Source: Doryteuthis pealeii
Lineage: Eukaryota; Mollusca; Cephalopoda; Myopsida; Loliginidae
Length of the DNA: 64,000 nucleotides
Assembly: GCA_023376005.1 (NCBI GenBank)
Contig: CM042141.1
Coordinates: forward strand, 96,572,092 to 96,636,091
Direction of reading: 5' to 3'
Part shown: positions 24,256 to 62,337 of the stretch, piece by piece
Numbering within the stretch: the stretch's first letter is position 1
Layout of the letters: each line of letters starts with the position of its first letter
Program-made: the position numbers and the translations under genes
The notes under the pieces: generated by a model
Told to the model about the DNA's origin: nothing
What the model saw: the letters and a program-made list of their open reading frames with translations, nothing else
Databases searched by the model: none

Positions 24256-25069
24256 TTTTATTTATTTATATCTATTAATAATGGAGATTTGCTTCCGGTT
24301 TTTGTCTGTAATAAAAACTATCTCAATGCTTACGTCATATTACCCAAAATCGTCATAACATAGAATAAATACACTCAAAATTTGAACATGCAACATTAGA
24401 CAGTCCTCATTGTTTTTTAAAAACAAGTTTTAATAAATACATGACTGGTATTATATATCTATATATAGGTTGTTTTATTTTAATACATATTTAAAGTTTA
24501 CATTTCAAATTGTTTTATTTTTTAATCCTTTAATGAATTTGATGATTTTACTTAGGATACTAACTCGCTGACATTGAATTTTTTACTCCCACCCCTCAGG
24601 CAATATGTTTCAAAAATCTATTTTTACATTTTGCTAGTATTTATTATTTTTTTTATTGGACACTACACCATTGTCCTTAGTGGATGGTACCAACAACAAT
24701 AGTTACTTGTTTTTTTTATGTCATAATCCCATAAGTAGGTAATTTAGTGTTTTGAACATAAAATTCGCTGGGATTTGACCCCCCTTATAAATGATCTCAA
24801 ATTTCATAATTTCATCTCCAAGAAATGATATAGAATTCTGAAAAGTTTGGTTGGTTCGTTTTATAGCAAGCCAAACATTGTTGCATTATTTTATACCAAA
24901 GTCAGTATATTTTTCAAGCAATCATATGTTCTCAAATAATGAATGGTTTGAATCATTTGGAAACAATTATAACTTCAAGTAACTATTCTTAATACTAATA
25001 ATCTATATACATTTATATGGTCTCAAGTAACTATTCTTAATCATAATAATTTATACACGTGTATATAGT
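24256..25069. other. AT-rich intergenic stretch
   Basis: No gene or clear repeat family recognised. Confidence 0.4.
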
Positions 25070-25672
25070 TTCAATTGCCCTGTCGGCTGGAGCTGTATAA
25101 TACACCAACTGAACCTCTGCAGAGGAGTAAAATCCCCCAATGGGGCCACCTGTTTGCTGTAGGTGGTGACCTGTGATGTGTAAGGACAGAATCCTGGTGG
25201 CTGAGCAGTCCATGACATGCAACATTCCACTTAGGCTAGATGGGTGGTCAGAGGGGCCTCCTATTATCAATTGGTTGGTCATATCAAGCCCTAGCACTTA
25301 TATGATTGTCTTGACCTAATTACCCTGATGGCAAACCTCCAACCCTTTTCATCATATGTGCTAGATAGAAGTGGCTGAGGGTCGTAGTGTCCTGGGTATG
25401 ACATTAAATGGCATCTAGTGGTGAAATTCCAATTTGGGAACTCTGGGGAATGTGGAGTACCCATTTATCACCATTACTTTGAGGTCCACCCTGACCCAGA
25501 GTGGTAGTACCTGTTAGGGTCCCATCTATGGGTTAAATAGATTTTAAAAAAAATGAGTATTAAAATATGTGTTTAAAAAAATTATATACCCAACAAGAAT
25601 GAATAAAACAAAATGTCTTCAGCATAAAACAACCCAACAAGGGTTGACATGCCGTAAAATCCAACCTGCCAA
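25070..25672 (+). repeat. Repeat family C, copy 1 (near full length)
   Basis: It begins GCCCTGTCGGCTGGAGC, contains CCTCTGCAGAGGAGTAA, GGGGCCACCTGTTTGC, CTAGATGGGTGGTC and GGTAGTACCTGTTAGGGTCC, and ends with the shared tail CAGCATAAAACAACCCAACA + GGGTTGACATGCCGTAAAA. About 600 bp; the class is unknown. Confidence 0.75.
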
Positions 25673-25779
25673 CCAACTATTACTCTAGGTCAGATATTGA
25701 TATACTTTGGGGATTTATGTTTTCTTTCAAAATGAATCATATAAATAGAATAAGATAAACTAATCAAATGCTTTGCCCG

Positions 25780-26375
25780 CCCTGTCGGCTGGGGCATTAG
25801 AATGCACCGACTGCATCTCTGCAGAGGGGTAAGACTCCCCCAATGGGGCCACCTGTTGGCCGTGGGTGGCGACCCGTGATGCTTAAGGATAGAGCCCAGG
25901 TGGATGAGCAGTTCATGACATGCAATACTCCACTTTGGCCCTATCTTGGGCTAGACGGGCGGTCGGAGAGGCCCCCTCCGATCAATCGGCTGGTCACGTC
26001 AAGCCCTAGCACCTATATGATTGCCCCAACCCTATTGCCCTTATGGCAAGCCCCAACCACTTTTTATCATATGGGTGCTAGAAGGCGGTGGCTGCGGGTC
26101 TACATGTCCTGGGAATGACATTAAACTCTATCTGATGGTGAGGTTCCAGTTTTGGAGGTTTGGGGAATGTGGAGCACCCCTTCATCACCATTGCTCCCTG
26201 GTCCACTCTGAATCGGAGTGGTAGTACCTGTTAGTTTCCCATCTATGGGTTAAATAGAAAAATGTGTTAATAAAAAAAATTGTATTATCCATTAAGAATT
26301 GATTTATTTCAAAACTTTATCAGCATTAAATGACCCACTGAGGTTGATATGCCGTAAAACAAACCAAACCAAACC
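25780..26375 (+). repeat. Repeat family C, copy 2
   Basis: Same start and end as copy 1 and collinear throughout. From 25843 it has a 91-codon open frame beginning MGPPVGRGWRPVMLKDR, in the same register as an open frame in the - strand copy at 30648-31240. Copy 1 is broken in that frame. Confidence 0.75.
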
Positions 26376-26902
26376 AAACAATCAAATGCTTTGCTGTGTT
26401 TTGCTACTATTCAAAATAACTGGTGATATGTACCCATTCACCATAAACCAATATGAGCATTAATATATCTGTCATATACTAATACTGAACACAACAGAAG
26501 TAAAGACAAGATAAGATAAACTAATTTACACATACAAGAAGAACATTAAACCATTTATAAGATATATAATTCAACAACACTCTACCAGATATCCTCCTTT
26601 CATACACATATGCATGTGCACACACACATACATGTATATTATTACTGTATGCTATTCATGTTCTTGACATTAGTACATTATTCTATGTATTATACATGAG
26701 CATTTGATGAGTTGTGCTGCACCTGAGCACTGTATGCAAGAAATTTCATTATCATCATTAAACATAGTAAACATACCAATGGTATTAAAAAGAAAGAATA
26801 CACAAACATGTTCTATGGTACAATTATACACATATTGTTCCATGAAAAAAGGTTTGGAAAAAAGACTGGAGGAATTGGAAATCAGAGGAATAATCTGAAT
26901 AT
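26376..26902. other. AT-rich intergenic stretch
   Basis: No gene supported. Short CA and TA repeats near 26610-26640. Confidence 0.4.
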
Positions 26903-27262
26903 GAATTTGTTAATGAGTGCACCAAAATTGTCTTCCCGAGTACTTTCGGCACTATGAAGTGCCATCTTCAGGGTTGGATGTAATTGAGTGTTTGTTCTGA
27001 GTTCTATTTAAACAGAGGAATGTGGTTGAACGAACTAGTAAAAAAACATGGGCTGTGCCAAAAGTACTTAGGAAGAAAATTTTGGTGCACTCATTAACAA
27101 ATTACCCTTTGATGTTAAAAAATTGGCCCAGAAACTTGAACAGATCGAGAAAAACCTCGTTAGACAAGAGATGACTGTCCTGTTTAATAGTGTCAGCATT
27201 AAAGAAAAAATGCTACCCAAATATACATATTTCTTGATTTTTATATTTCTAAAGGAATTATC
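26903..27262 (+). pseudogene. Candidate Penelope-like element 5' end with terminal inverted arms
   Basis: Two arms of about 48 bp (AATTTGTTAATGAGTGCACC... at 26905 and its reverse complement ending near 27102) flank a core with a stem-forming GGCACTATGAAGTGCC. Immediately after the right arm an open frame reads PFDVKKLAQKLEQIEKNLVR, then QEMTVLFNSVSIKEKMLPKY. This matches the N-terminal pattern of many Penelope-like ORFs (basic helix, then FN/FL-x-C/S...LLPKY/TPKF). It is truncated after about 50 codons. The family call is inference. Confidence 0.4.
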
Positions 27263-27530
27263 TTTCCTTTACCAAATTTTATCTGGGAATTTTACTTCTA
27301 GTAATTCTTTTATTCTTATTTAGGCTTTCTAATGGAAAATGAGGTTTTTTTAAACGTTTTTTTAACCCTCACTTGGACAAAAAAAGGGTGTGGATTTTAT
27401 TGAACTTTGGTTTTTGCTGGTCTCCATCAATTTTCTTATATAAGAAGATGTGTGCTTGTTCATTGTATAAACAGACAGGCAGACAGAATATATATATATA
27501 ACCCGGCCAGGGGTAGCTGTTAAGGTATAA
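27263..27530. other. AT-rich stretch with a (TA)n tract
   Basis: No gene seen. Probably flanking debris of the hammerhead-bearing repeat that follows. Confidence 0.35.
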
Positions 27531-27572
27531 CCACATTGATGAGAGGTGAAACCTCGAAACACGTGTTTGTGG
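27531..27572 (+). ncRNA. Hammerhead-like ribozyme motif with one core change
   Basis: Stem I CCACA/TGTGG, core TTGATGA, stem II GAGG-TGAAA-CCTC, GAAA, palindromic stem III CACGTG, then TT at the cleavage position. All strands pair as in a type I hammerhead, but the first core base (C3) is T, which is expected to abolish or cripple cleavage. The loopless stem III would form only between two molecules. Confidence 0.6.
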
Positions 27573-27810
27573 ATTACTTATTTATTATATATATACTCCC
27601 ACTTTGGTTGAGTTCTCTAAATAGGGATTTAATTGTAAAATTCACGATTTTGGCGTGTAGCTAACCCTCGTTTTGTTTACAAAAGTTTGAGGACTCTAGT
27701 GAGTTCATTTCCGCTTAGAAATGTAGCAATTAAATATTCTCCTATATTTGACAGCTGCCTCTGGCCGCACGGGTAAGAGGCTTGGCGAACGAAAGTTCAT
27801 TCGGGTCTCA

Positions 27811-27852
27811 AACCACACTAATGAGAGGTGAAACCTCGAAGCACGTGTCTTT
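27811..27852 (+). ncRNA. Degenerate second hammerhead-like motif
   Basis: Same layout as the 27531 copy: CTAATGA, GAGG-TGAAA-CCTC, GAAG, CACGTG, TC. Core position G5 is A, the GAAA is GAAG and stem I no longer pairs. It is presumably a dead sister copy. Confidence 0.5.
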
Positions 27853-27922
27853 GACTTCCATTTTCATTTTACATATATATATATATATATATGTAAAATG
27901 AAAAGGGAAGTGAATCCGATGG

Positions 27923-28341
27923 TATGTTGAAAAAAAAAATAAAGGACAGAAAGTATAGAATGGATAAAATAGGATATTTTAATCAATTTTACTTACACGT
28001 GTTTCGGTCAGGAGTTTATCCATGTGTACATTATTCAAACTATTATTATTTTTAAATAACCAAATGTAATGAAATAATAATAATAGAAAAAATGTAGAAA
28101 TGTTCTGCATACAAAGAAGATTCGACCTTCCTCAGAGTTATTATTATTCCTCTATTATTATTATTATTATTATTATTATTATCATTATTTCATTTCATTT
28201 GGTTATTTAAAAATAATAATAGTTTGAATAATGTACACATGGATAAACTCCTCACCGAAACACGTGTAAGTAAAATTGATTAAAATATCCTATTTTATCC
28301 ATTCTATACTTTCTTTACTTTATTTCTTTTTTCAACATATA
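27923..28341. repeat. Large inverted repeat with about 155-bp arms and an ATT-rich centre
   Basis: The left arm ATGTTGAAAAAA...TATAGAATGGATAAAATAGG...ACTTACACGTGTTTCGGTC is matched by the reverse complement on the right (ACCGAAACACGTGTAAG...CCTATTTTATCCATTC). Both arms carry CCGAAACACGTGTAAG, the 3' half of the hammerhead-type motif seen at 27531, but without a proper stem II. The centre is an (ATT)n run. Likely Penelope-like terminal debris. Confidence 0.6.
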
Positions 28342-29081
28342 TAAGTAAAATGCCAGGATAAAATTTGTTGGAACTTGGAAATAAATAACAATGTCAGCTA
28401 TGAAGCAAGTTGATATAATCTACGTTCGACTCGTTCATTAAGTTAATTAATCAGGAGACAGAGAAAGTGTAAAATAAACTAAAGAATGACAATCAAACAA
28501 TATGCCAAACTTTTACACAGTAGAATCATGTATAAATTTTATAATTAAAACTTTCTTACTTTTTGAAATTGAAGTAACAATCTTTATCGAAAAAATATTT
28601 TGATGGAATCATTTGGTTCTCCAGCTGTAAGTCGAAATGTTGGGCGTGTTGACAAGTGCCAACTTTATTTTGAATTGTAGATTCAGGTCAATTTAGGAGT
28701 AATTTTCTATCGTTTATAGATAAAATGTCAATGCGAGTAACGTCCCTTGTCACTACTTCCTAAGGGAAGTAATCTCCCTTCTTGAAATGACACGATCTCT
28801 GTTTTCATTTTTACAAATAAGGAATATGTCGTGTTTGTGTGTGAACGTCGTGTGACAATCCTACTGTAAATACCAGCCAAACATGTAGTATAAGTACAAA
28901 AATTGCTTGAAGTAATTGAAGTGGAACTTGTCTGAATTATATTCGAACGTATTAGGAGTGGCACCGGGCAAAAGTCACACCTCCGTTGGAAAGTAAAAAT
29001 AAATTACGGGAAAAATAATCTAGGAGGTTAATCAATTGAGAACGTGTAAAGGAATCTTTTTATTTTATTTTTGTTGTCAGC
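28342..29081 (+). promoter_or_regulatory. Upstream region and probable 5' UTR of TMEM101
   Basis: This stretch lies directly before the TMEM101 start codon and is slightly less AT-rich from 28700 on. No TATA box or defined promoter element stands out. An inverted motif, TAAGGGAAGTAATCTCCCTT (28761-28780), is present. The transcription start cannot be placed from sequence. Confidence 0.3.
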
Positions 29082-56095
<27,014 letters not shown>

Positions 56096-56235
56096 TTATA
56101 CTCCAACAGACATTTAGGAAAAAAAAAAGGACAATGATTTTTAATTTTTTAAGGAGTTCTAAATATTTTTTATTTCCTTCTTTTAATGCTATTGTTTTAA
56201 TGGCGGCAATTCAGACAAGGTTCAGATTTATTATT
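56096..56235 (+). other. Probable 3' UTR of TMEM101
   Basis: Directly follows the stop codon, AT-rich. The cleavage site cannot be placed because mobile elements begin at about 56236. Confidence 0.4.
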
Positions 56236-56760
56236 TGTCTGAATTTTTGAAATGACGCTTGATAATTTATTTAGATTTTCCAGACTGTTGTCATCATCTT
56301 TATTATTATACAAGGTGTGTCAAAAAATTATCGAGTTTTTTAAAAACTTTTTGACACACCTTGTATTCTGAAAAAAATAACGCTCCATTCATTAATTTTT
56401 TTCATAATACAAGGTGTGTCAAAAAAGTACCAAGTTTAAGGCTGTATTTACCAAGATAGAAATGAAAAATGAATGGAATGTTTTTTTTTTTTTCCAGAAT
56501 ACAAGGTGTGTCAAAAAGTACAACGAATCTCAATAATTTTTTGACACACCTTGTATATACAACATTTTGGCTGTTGCCCTCTGGCCTTCTTCAGGTGTTT
56601 CTTGTCATACTCAGGGAACCTTCTGATTCCGACATGAAGGCTCCAAAGTTTGACAAAAAACCCTTGAAGAAGACTGGAGGGCACATTGGCTGAAATGTTG
56701 TATATATAACAATAAATATGAGGACAACAGTCTGAAAAATCTAAATAATTCAAATTTATT
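56236..56760. repeat. Nested palindromic MITEs with TACAAGGTGTGTCAAAAA ends
   Basis: A half-copy of the 36541 palindrome family (56236-56308, resuming at about 56560-56760 with GAAGAAGACTGGAGGGCACA) is interrupted by units ending in TACAAGGTGTGTCAAAAA. These are a short palindrome (56309-56365), a single end (56408-56426) and an end pair (56499-56555). Their TA borders and ends are mariner/Tc1-like. No transposase is present. Confidence 0.65.
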
Positions 56761-56893
56761 TATTTAAAATAATATTTTTTTCAATCTAATGTTCATAATG
56801 TTTCACACTATTTTCACAATTTTCAGATGATTTATTACAACTGATGGTGGAGATTAGAGTGATTGTTGAATTGATGTAACTTGTTTTTTTCTA

Positions 56894-58112
56894 GTGTGAG
56901 TCAAAAGTTTTGCAATACAGTGGTACCTTGACTTATGAGTTATGAATTGTCACTCAATCAATTATTTGCTTTGTGTTGAGAACTAAAATAGATTCAGATA
57001 AAGTTATGTTAATAAATTCACTAAAAACATTTAAGTTTCCAAATTTATTACACCAAAGAAAAATATTATTTACAAAGAAAAATACATTAAAACATATTAC
57101 AACACATGATTTATTAAATACTATTTTATTATGTTTTTATACAATACAGTGCTATTCTTTTATTTAAAAAAAAGTAACAAATAAAATTATGGTATTTCAG
57201 TTTATTTTAATGATGAAAAATTGATTTGATATATATGGAAATTAAGCTAGAAGTGGAATTAATTAAACTCATAAGTATAGCTGAGATGCTGATAGGTACG
57301 CATCCTGTGTCCCTGAAGCACAAAAATATAAAAGGATGCAGTAAAATTGTATCCATGCATCCCAGTGTTTTTCTTTTTTTTTCCCTTGCCATTTCAAGCT
57401 AACTGTAAATACGTTTCAATAGTTTCTTAGAAACAAATTAAACAGGATAGGTTACTAGGTAGGAGTTAGACGGCTTTAGTTAGGACCCATAAATTTTACT
57501 GTGGACTCATTCAAAGCAACTATGTGTGTCCCAGGACGCACTAAATCAAAAAGCTATCAGCATCACTGAGTCTAGGTACCACTGTCTTTTGGTAATATAA
57601 GACACAATTTGGCTGCTCCTGATGCTTTTGTTGGAATTATGAAAGTGAAAAATCACACTGGACTGTGAAATGCCAAACTCGCCTGATACTCTCCAAGTGT
57701 TACTCACTTGATTTGCCTCTATGGCTTGGAGCATGGCCTTATAATCCACAGTTTTAAGCCTATCTGACCATCAAGGTTCTAGCAACACAAACAAAATTTC
57801 TTGAACCATCTGGTTACTGTACTGTGATCAACTGCGTCTTCACCTTTCACACAATGAATGTTTTTGGTTGCTTCTGCGGTGTTATGGCTCAGTTCAAACT
57901 CATAAAGCATTAATTCCCGAATTGCATGTTCATCTGTGTGGCTTTCAAATCAGACACAGTGAAGCAATGCACAATGTGTAGCACACTAACTACCACAATA
58001 CTACCAACCACAGCAGCTACCTTTCCACAGCTTCAACCACTTTGGTCATGTGATATATGTGCCACAAACTAACACATACTAAAATATTCCAAAACTTTTG
58101 ACTCAGCCTCAT
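56894..58112 (-). mobile_element. Mariner element, deleted and carrying a nested MITE
   Basis: Inverted ends GTGAGTCAAAAGTTTTGCAAT and ATTCCAAAACTTTTGACTCA. On the - strand, about 57945 to 57585, it encodes the transposase N-terminus: EHAIRELMLYEFELSHNTAE, ATKNIHCVKGEDAVDHSTVT, RWFKKFCL, then a stop, NLDGQIGLKTVDYKAMLQAI and VSGEFGISQSSVI (helix-turn-helix). The catalytic DDD region is missing. The MITE at 57284-57568 is inserted within. Confidence 0.75.
57284..57568. repeat. MITE copy 2 (copy 1 at 5725-6043), inside the mariner
   Basis: Terminal inverted repeats AGATGCTGATAG / CTATCAGCATC. Body as in copy 1 (AAAAGGATGCAGTAAAATTG, CATGCATCCCAGTGTTT, GGACGCACTAAATC). Confidence 0.7.
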
Positions 58113-58334
58113 ATTTTTCTTGGGTGCATTCTTAAAGTTGTGGGATATTTTTTTTTTTTTTTTTTTGGTTTTATTTTATTTTTTTTTTGTTTGTTAATTT
58201 TTTTACCTGATCAATTATCAAATAGTAATCTCAGATATCTCATCATAAGGATATGCTCTCTACATTTTTAAATAATATTTGGTGAATAACTATTGATTTT
58301 ATTTGATTAAATTGAATCGACATCAAATTCTGGG

Positions 58335-58578
58335 ATTGGCCAGTTTAGCTCAGTCGGCAGAGCATTGACTTGGAACCTTGTGGTTCCGGGTTCAGTATTG
58401 ACCCTCGCCAACTCAGTGTATGAGTAGCACAGTTTCTGTAGGTAGGTAGGTGTGTAACACCACTTCAGACGCGAAAACAATCTCCCTGGTCTAGTGATAG
58501 CGAAAAGAGGATAGACTCCCTCACTGTCTGGCTGATACCAACTATAGGCCACTCCCGCTACTTTACTTACTTTTACTT
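58335..58578 (+). repeat. SINE family A copy (tRNA-derived)
   Basis: Head CCAGTTTAGCTCAGTCGGCAG, B box GGTTCCGGGTTCAGTAT; a shortened body lacks the GGAGCTGATGG block. Faces the 59015-59263 copy. Confidence 0.8.
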
Positions 58579-58669
58579 ATCAAAGAGAATAACATGGGCT
58601 GATACAACTTGGCACTAGCATCATTGCAGGAATTACCAGAACAAGGTTGAAGACAACATAAGAATGCTT

Positions 58670-58915
58670 TAGGGGCTCCAGCATCCCCATTTTGAATTCA
58701 GAGTTGTCATTCTCCTAGACTGGTTACCCACCAAAGAATAGTGTGCCAAGACTTCTGTGATATTTTACCTATATCTTGTTGGAGAAGAGGTGAATTTATG
58801 CCTTTTTAAAGGGCATTAGTGAGAAGAGAATGCAAACAGCCTTGGTCAGAATTTGAACTCGGATTACTGATTTCATTTTCTGTGCCAATAAATATCATTA
58901 TGTCACATTCACCCC
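58670..58915 (-). repeat. SINE family B copy (reverse orientation)
   Basis: TTTTGAATTCAGAGTTGTCA, TTCTCCTAGACTGGTTACCC, AAATGCAAACAGCC-type block (GAATGCAAACAGCCTTGGTC), GAATTTGAACTCGGATTACT and ATTATGTCACATTC. Confidence 0.6.
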
Positions 58916-58924
58916 TTAGATAGT

Positions 58925-58998
58925 TTTGCCAGAAGTCTGTACTACATTTGCCAGAAGTCTGTACTACGTTTGCCAGAAGTCTGTACTACGTTTGCCAG
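58925..58998. repeat. Tandem repeat, 22-bp unit, about 3.3 copies
   Basis: Unit TTTGCCAGAAGTCTGTACTACG, nearly identical between copies. Confidence 0.9.
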
Positions 58999-59014
58999 TT
59001 CAATAACACTAAGT

Positions 59015-59263
59015 ATAAAAAAGTAAAGTTGTCGGGGTGGCCTAAAGTGTGTAACAGCCAGACAGCAAGGGAGTCTATCCCATTTTCACTAGTGCTAGAC
59101 CAAGGAGATTGTTTTAGCATCTGAGGTGGAGTGCTGCACCTACCATCAACTCATCACTGATCCCTGTGCTACTCATACGCTGAGTTAGCAAGGGCCAGTA
59201 TTGAACCCAGAACCTTGTAGTTCCTAGTTGGACACTCTACCGACTTAGCTAAATTGGCCCTTC
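59015..59263 (-). repeat. SINE family A copy, reverse orientation
   Basis: AGACAGCAAGGGAGTCTATC, GACCAAGGAGATTGTTTTAG, GGTGGAGTGCTGCACCTACC, GAACCTTGTAGTTCCTAGTT, ACCGACTTAGCTAAATTGGCC. Inverted partner of 58335-58578. Confidence 0.85.
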
Positions 59264-59404
59264 AACAACACTAGTTGGTCTAAAATCAAAGAACTAATGA
59301 AAAAGTTGAATAAATTAGAGGAAGAAACAGAATCTCAGCCTAAAATTGTTGGTATTGAAAAGTTGATATATTTTTTGCCAACATTCAATATGGCCAATTA
59401 CGAA

Positions 59405-59745
59405 GGTGAGTGAAAAAGTAATGCCATTTTATTTAGGACAGGTATAATTACCAACACAGGAACATGTATCATACATCAAAATGAAGCTGGTCCTCTGTGG
59501 ATCACATCCCTACTTCTCCACATAGGTGAGTGAAAAAGTAATGCCATTTTATTTAGGACAGGTATAATTACCAACACAGGAACATGTATCATACATCAAA
59601 ATGAAGCTGGTCCTCTGTGGATCACATCCCTACTTCTCCACATAGTCACCCTTTCTTTCAATAGCAATGTTCCCCTTTGAATGAGAGCATGTATCCCTGT
59701 CCCCGTAAGATTCTGTTGGCATTACTTTTTGACTCACTCTCGTAT
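59405..59745 (-). mobile_element. Internally deleted mariner with an exact 120-bp tandem duplication
   Basis: The left end GGTGAGTGAAAAAGTAATGCC and right end GGCATTACTTTTTGACTCAC are inverted. 59405-59524 and 59525-59644 are identical. The - strand carries remnants of the transposase C-terminus as in the 31881-32448 foldback. Confidence 0.75.
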
Positions 59746-60079
59746 AACAGATTGTATAAATAACATACAAGAGTTGTTCAAAAAAGTCATAAGTCTCGCC
59801 CAGAAAGAAGAGCTGCTTCTTATAAAACTAGTAAAATAAAAAATGGCATAGGGGCGTCTCATGACATAGTGGACAACATGTTGGACTCCAGTTGCACTGT
59901 TGGTGTAACCTAACAAAGGTTACTAAATAAGAAATAACCAAAATGGAGGTTAGAAATGAAATGAATCTTTATTGTTGTATTAACAAATACAATACTTGCC
60001 AGTGGCATGAAGAAAAGGTAAACCATTGCTAGTGGTGTTGGCCTACTCAATCAGCATATTACTCCTGTATTTATGAGGA
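59746..60079. other. Unassigned intergenic stretch
   Basis: No gene or known repeat recognised. Confidence 0.4.
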
Positions 60080-60535
60080 CTGGGTCATACCCATTAATCT
60101 TCATAGGTAGGGTACAGCTGGGTCATACCCATTAATCTTCATAGGTAGGGTATATAACAGCTGGGTCATACCCATTAATCTTCATAGGTAGGGTATAAAC
60201 AGCTGGGTCATATACCATTAATCTTCATAGGTAGGGTATATAACAGCTGGGTCATACCCATTAATCTTCATAGGTAGGGTATATAACAGCTGGGTCATAC
60301 CCATTAATCTTCATAGGTAGGGTATATAACAGCTGGGTCATACCATTAATCTTCATAGTAGGGTATATATAACAGCTGGGTCATACCCATTAATCTTCAT
60401 AGGTAGGGTATATAACAGCTGGGTCATACCCATTAATATAGGTAGGGTATATAACAGCTGGGTCATACCCATTAATCTTCATAGGTAGGGTATATAACAG
60501 CTGGTCATACCCATTAATCTTCATAGGGTATAGCT
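60080..60535. repeat. Minisatellite, 43-bp unit, about 11 copies
   Basis: Unit GCTGGGTCATACCCATTAAT + CTTCATAGGTAGGGTATATA + ACA. Copies differ by small deletions (for example CATACCATT for CATACCCATT). The unit contains an internal short inverted motif TGGGTCATACCCA. Confidence 0.92.
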
Positions 60536-61704
60536 ATTATGTTCACTTCTAATACCATTGGAAAAGGTATGAAGTCCTTCATATCCCCTGCAAATGATTT
60601 ACTGCTACTTTTCTTTTACAAGGATGGCTTTGGCTTTGGCTTTAAATAACCCACAATGGTTGATATGCCATTAAAACAAAGATACCAAACCAAGATGATA
60701 TTTTTCATAGATGATCTCATGGACCAGTGACGTTAAAAAGATCAAGTTCCACAGCCTTATAACCTCAAAGTTTATTACACTTCGAACCTCACATAGGAGA
60801 TTCAGTTCCTATTGGGTGAGGTAAAATGAATCCCCATTGCCTAAAAGAGGCAGGGTCAGGTTTATTGTCCAGTGCCTGCGGCACCCCCAAAGGGGAATGC
60901 TAATGGATCTCCACATTTTTTGCACTGGTCATTGCATAATCTTCGGGTTCGGCATAGTCTCCCTATGTTAATCTGGCCTGGTGGAAGGTCAGGAAAATAT
61001 CACCTGTGTTTGTCCACTGTTTTATGGTGTCAGTCATCTTTGTTGTAACATCACATTTGTTCAATATTAAAGTTATTCTAGCCATTATAAGAAGTATTGT
61101 TTTAGCTTAAAACTTTTTGAACGAACCGTTGTATATACTGATATTTATTGGTTTATGTTCATATTCTTATTACTTTGTAATTGTATGTTTGTTTTCTGCA
61201 TCTACCAGAAATATAACATAGAAATAATTGAGTTTTCAGGGATTACTGATTGAATAATCTTATTAAAATCAATAATAGGAAAAATAAATAGATTTTTTTT
61301 CTGATGGAAATTGCAGTGTGTTTTAATTTTCTTTTCCATTTAACCCCCTTTTTTTATATTTGAATTGTTTACTAATTCTTTGTAATTTGAGTTCATTATA
61401 TTTTAAAATTATTTTAGACCACAATTCTTAAGAATCCCATATTTCATTAGGTAGCTATTTACCCAACCTATTCACCATGGGTAGGATGTGACACAAGGTC
61501 ACAAATATTGGCATCCAGTCCCATATTTCATTAGGTAAATCATTTTCATATATTCAAACTATAGATAAGCCTGATATATAATATGATAAATATCTATATA
61601 GACTTAGCATGTGTATGATGCAATAGACTTTAAAGACTGATAACATGTCTGTTAGAAAATATATGCTTTTTCCAAGTTTGATTTAAGCTTTTAATTTAAA
61701 TGTA
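60536..61704. other. Intergenic stretch with repeat tails
   Basis: Shared tail CTTTAAATAACCCACAATGG and TTGATATGCCATTAAAAC lies near 60638-60680. A Helitron-like remnant (TTAATCTGGCCTGGTGG) lies near 60968-60985. A reversed family B tail (TATTTACCCAACC, GGATGTGACACAAGGTCACA) lies at about 61455-61505. No gene. Confidence 0.45.
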
Positions 61705-61853
61705 CAGGGTGGTCCAAATGTCTTGTGATCCCCACATTTGTTATTTTTTTAACAGGTAAAATAATTACGTAACTGATATATTATTAAAACAAAAAATAAT
61801 CAAAGTTAAAACAATATGTAGGGGTGGCAAGACTTTTGGACCACTCTGTATAT
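61705..61853. mobile_element. Mariner-type MITE, copy 1
   Basis: Left end TACAGGGTGGTCCAAATGTC, right end GCAAGACTTTTGGACCACTC ending TGTA. About 150 bp, AT-rich centre. Confidence 0.7.
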
Positions 61854-61855
61854 GA

Positions 61856-61997
61856 ATGTACCACATGGTCCGAATGTCTTGTCACCACTATATATATATA
61901 TTTTTTAAGTGAAATAATTGCATAACACTATTAAAACAAAAATAATTAAAATTAAAACAATGTGTATATGTGACAAGACTTTTGGGCCACCCTGTAC
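61856..61997. mobile_element. Mariner-type MITE, copy 2
   Basis: Left end TGTACCACATGGTCCGAATG, right end GACAAGACTTTTGGGCCACC ending CTGTACA. It lies directly beside copy 1 in the same orientation. Confidence 0.7.
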
Positions 61998-62337
61998 AGC
62001 TGTAAGCTTATCTGGTATATTATGTATGTTTCATTAAATTCCTGTCACTACTACAAAATTTTTTTCAAAATCAAGAAATAAACTATTTTGAGACAATATC
62101 CATTATATATACTGATACATATAAAGATAATATATATATATTCATTTAAATTGTATTTATATTGTAATGATATGCAATATTTATCTCATTTTTCATCCCT
62201 TTGAATAGTGCATTTTCCAGGATTCTCAGTTTTTTTAATCTGGGGTTTTTTTTTTTATTAATATCTAATCATTTGTTTCATAATAATTATTTTAGCTTCT
62301 TTTTAAAAGTAAAAAATATGGACAACTTGGGTTTAAA

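Noticed and set aside
60080..60535. CRISPR-like array
   Set aside because: The units are contiguous repeats without unique spacers, in an intron-bearing animal genome.
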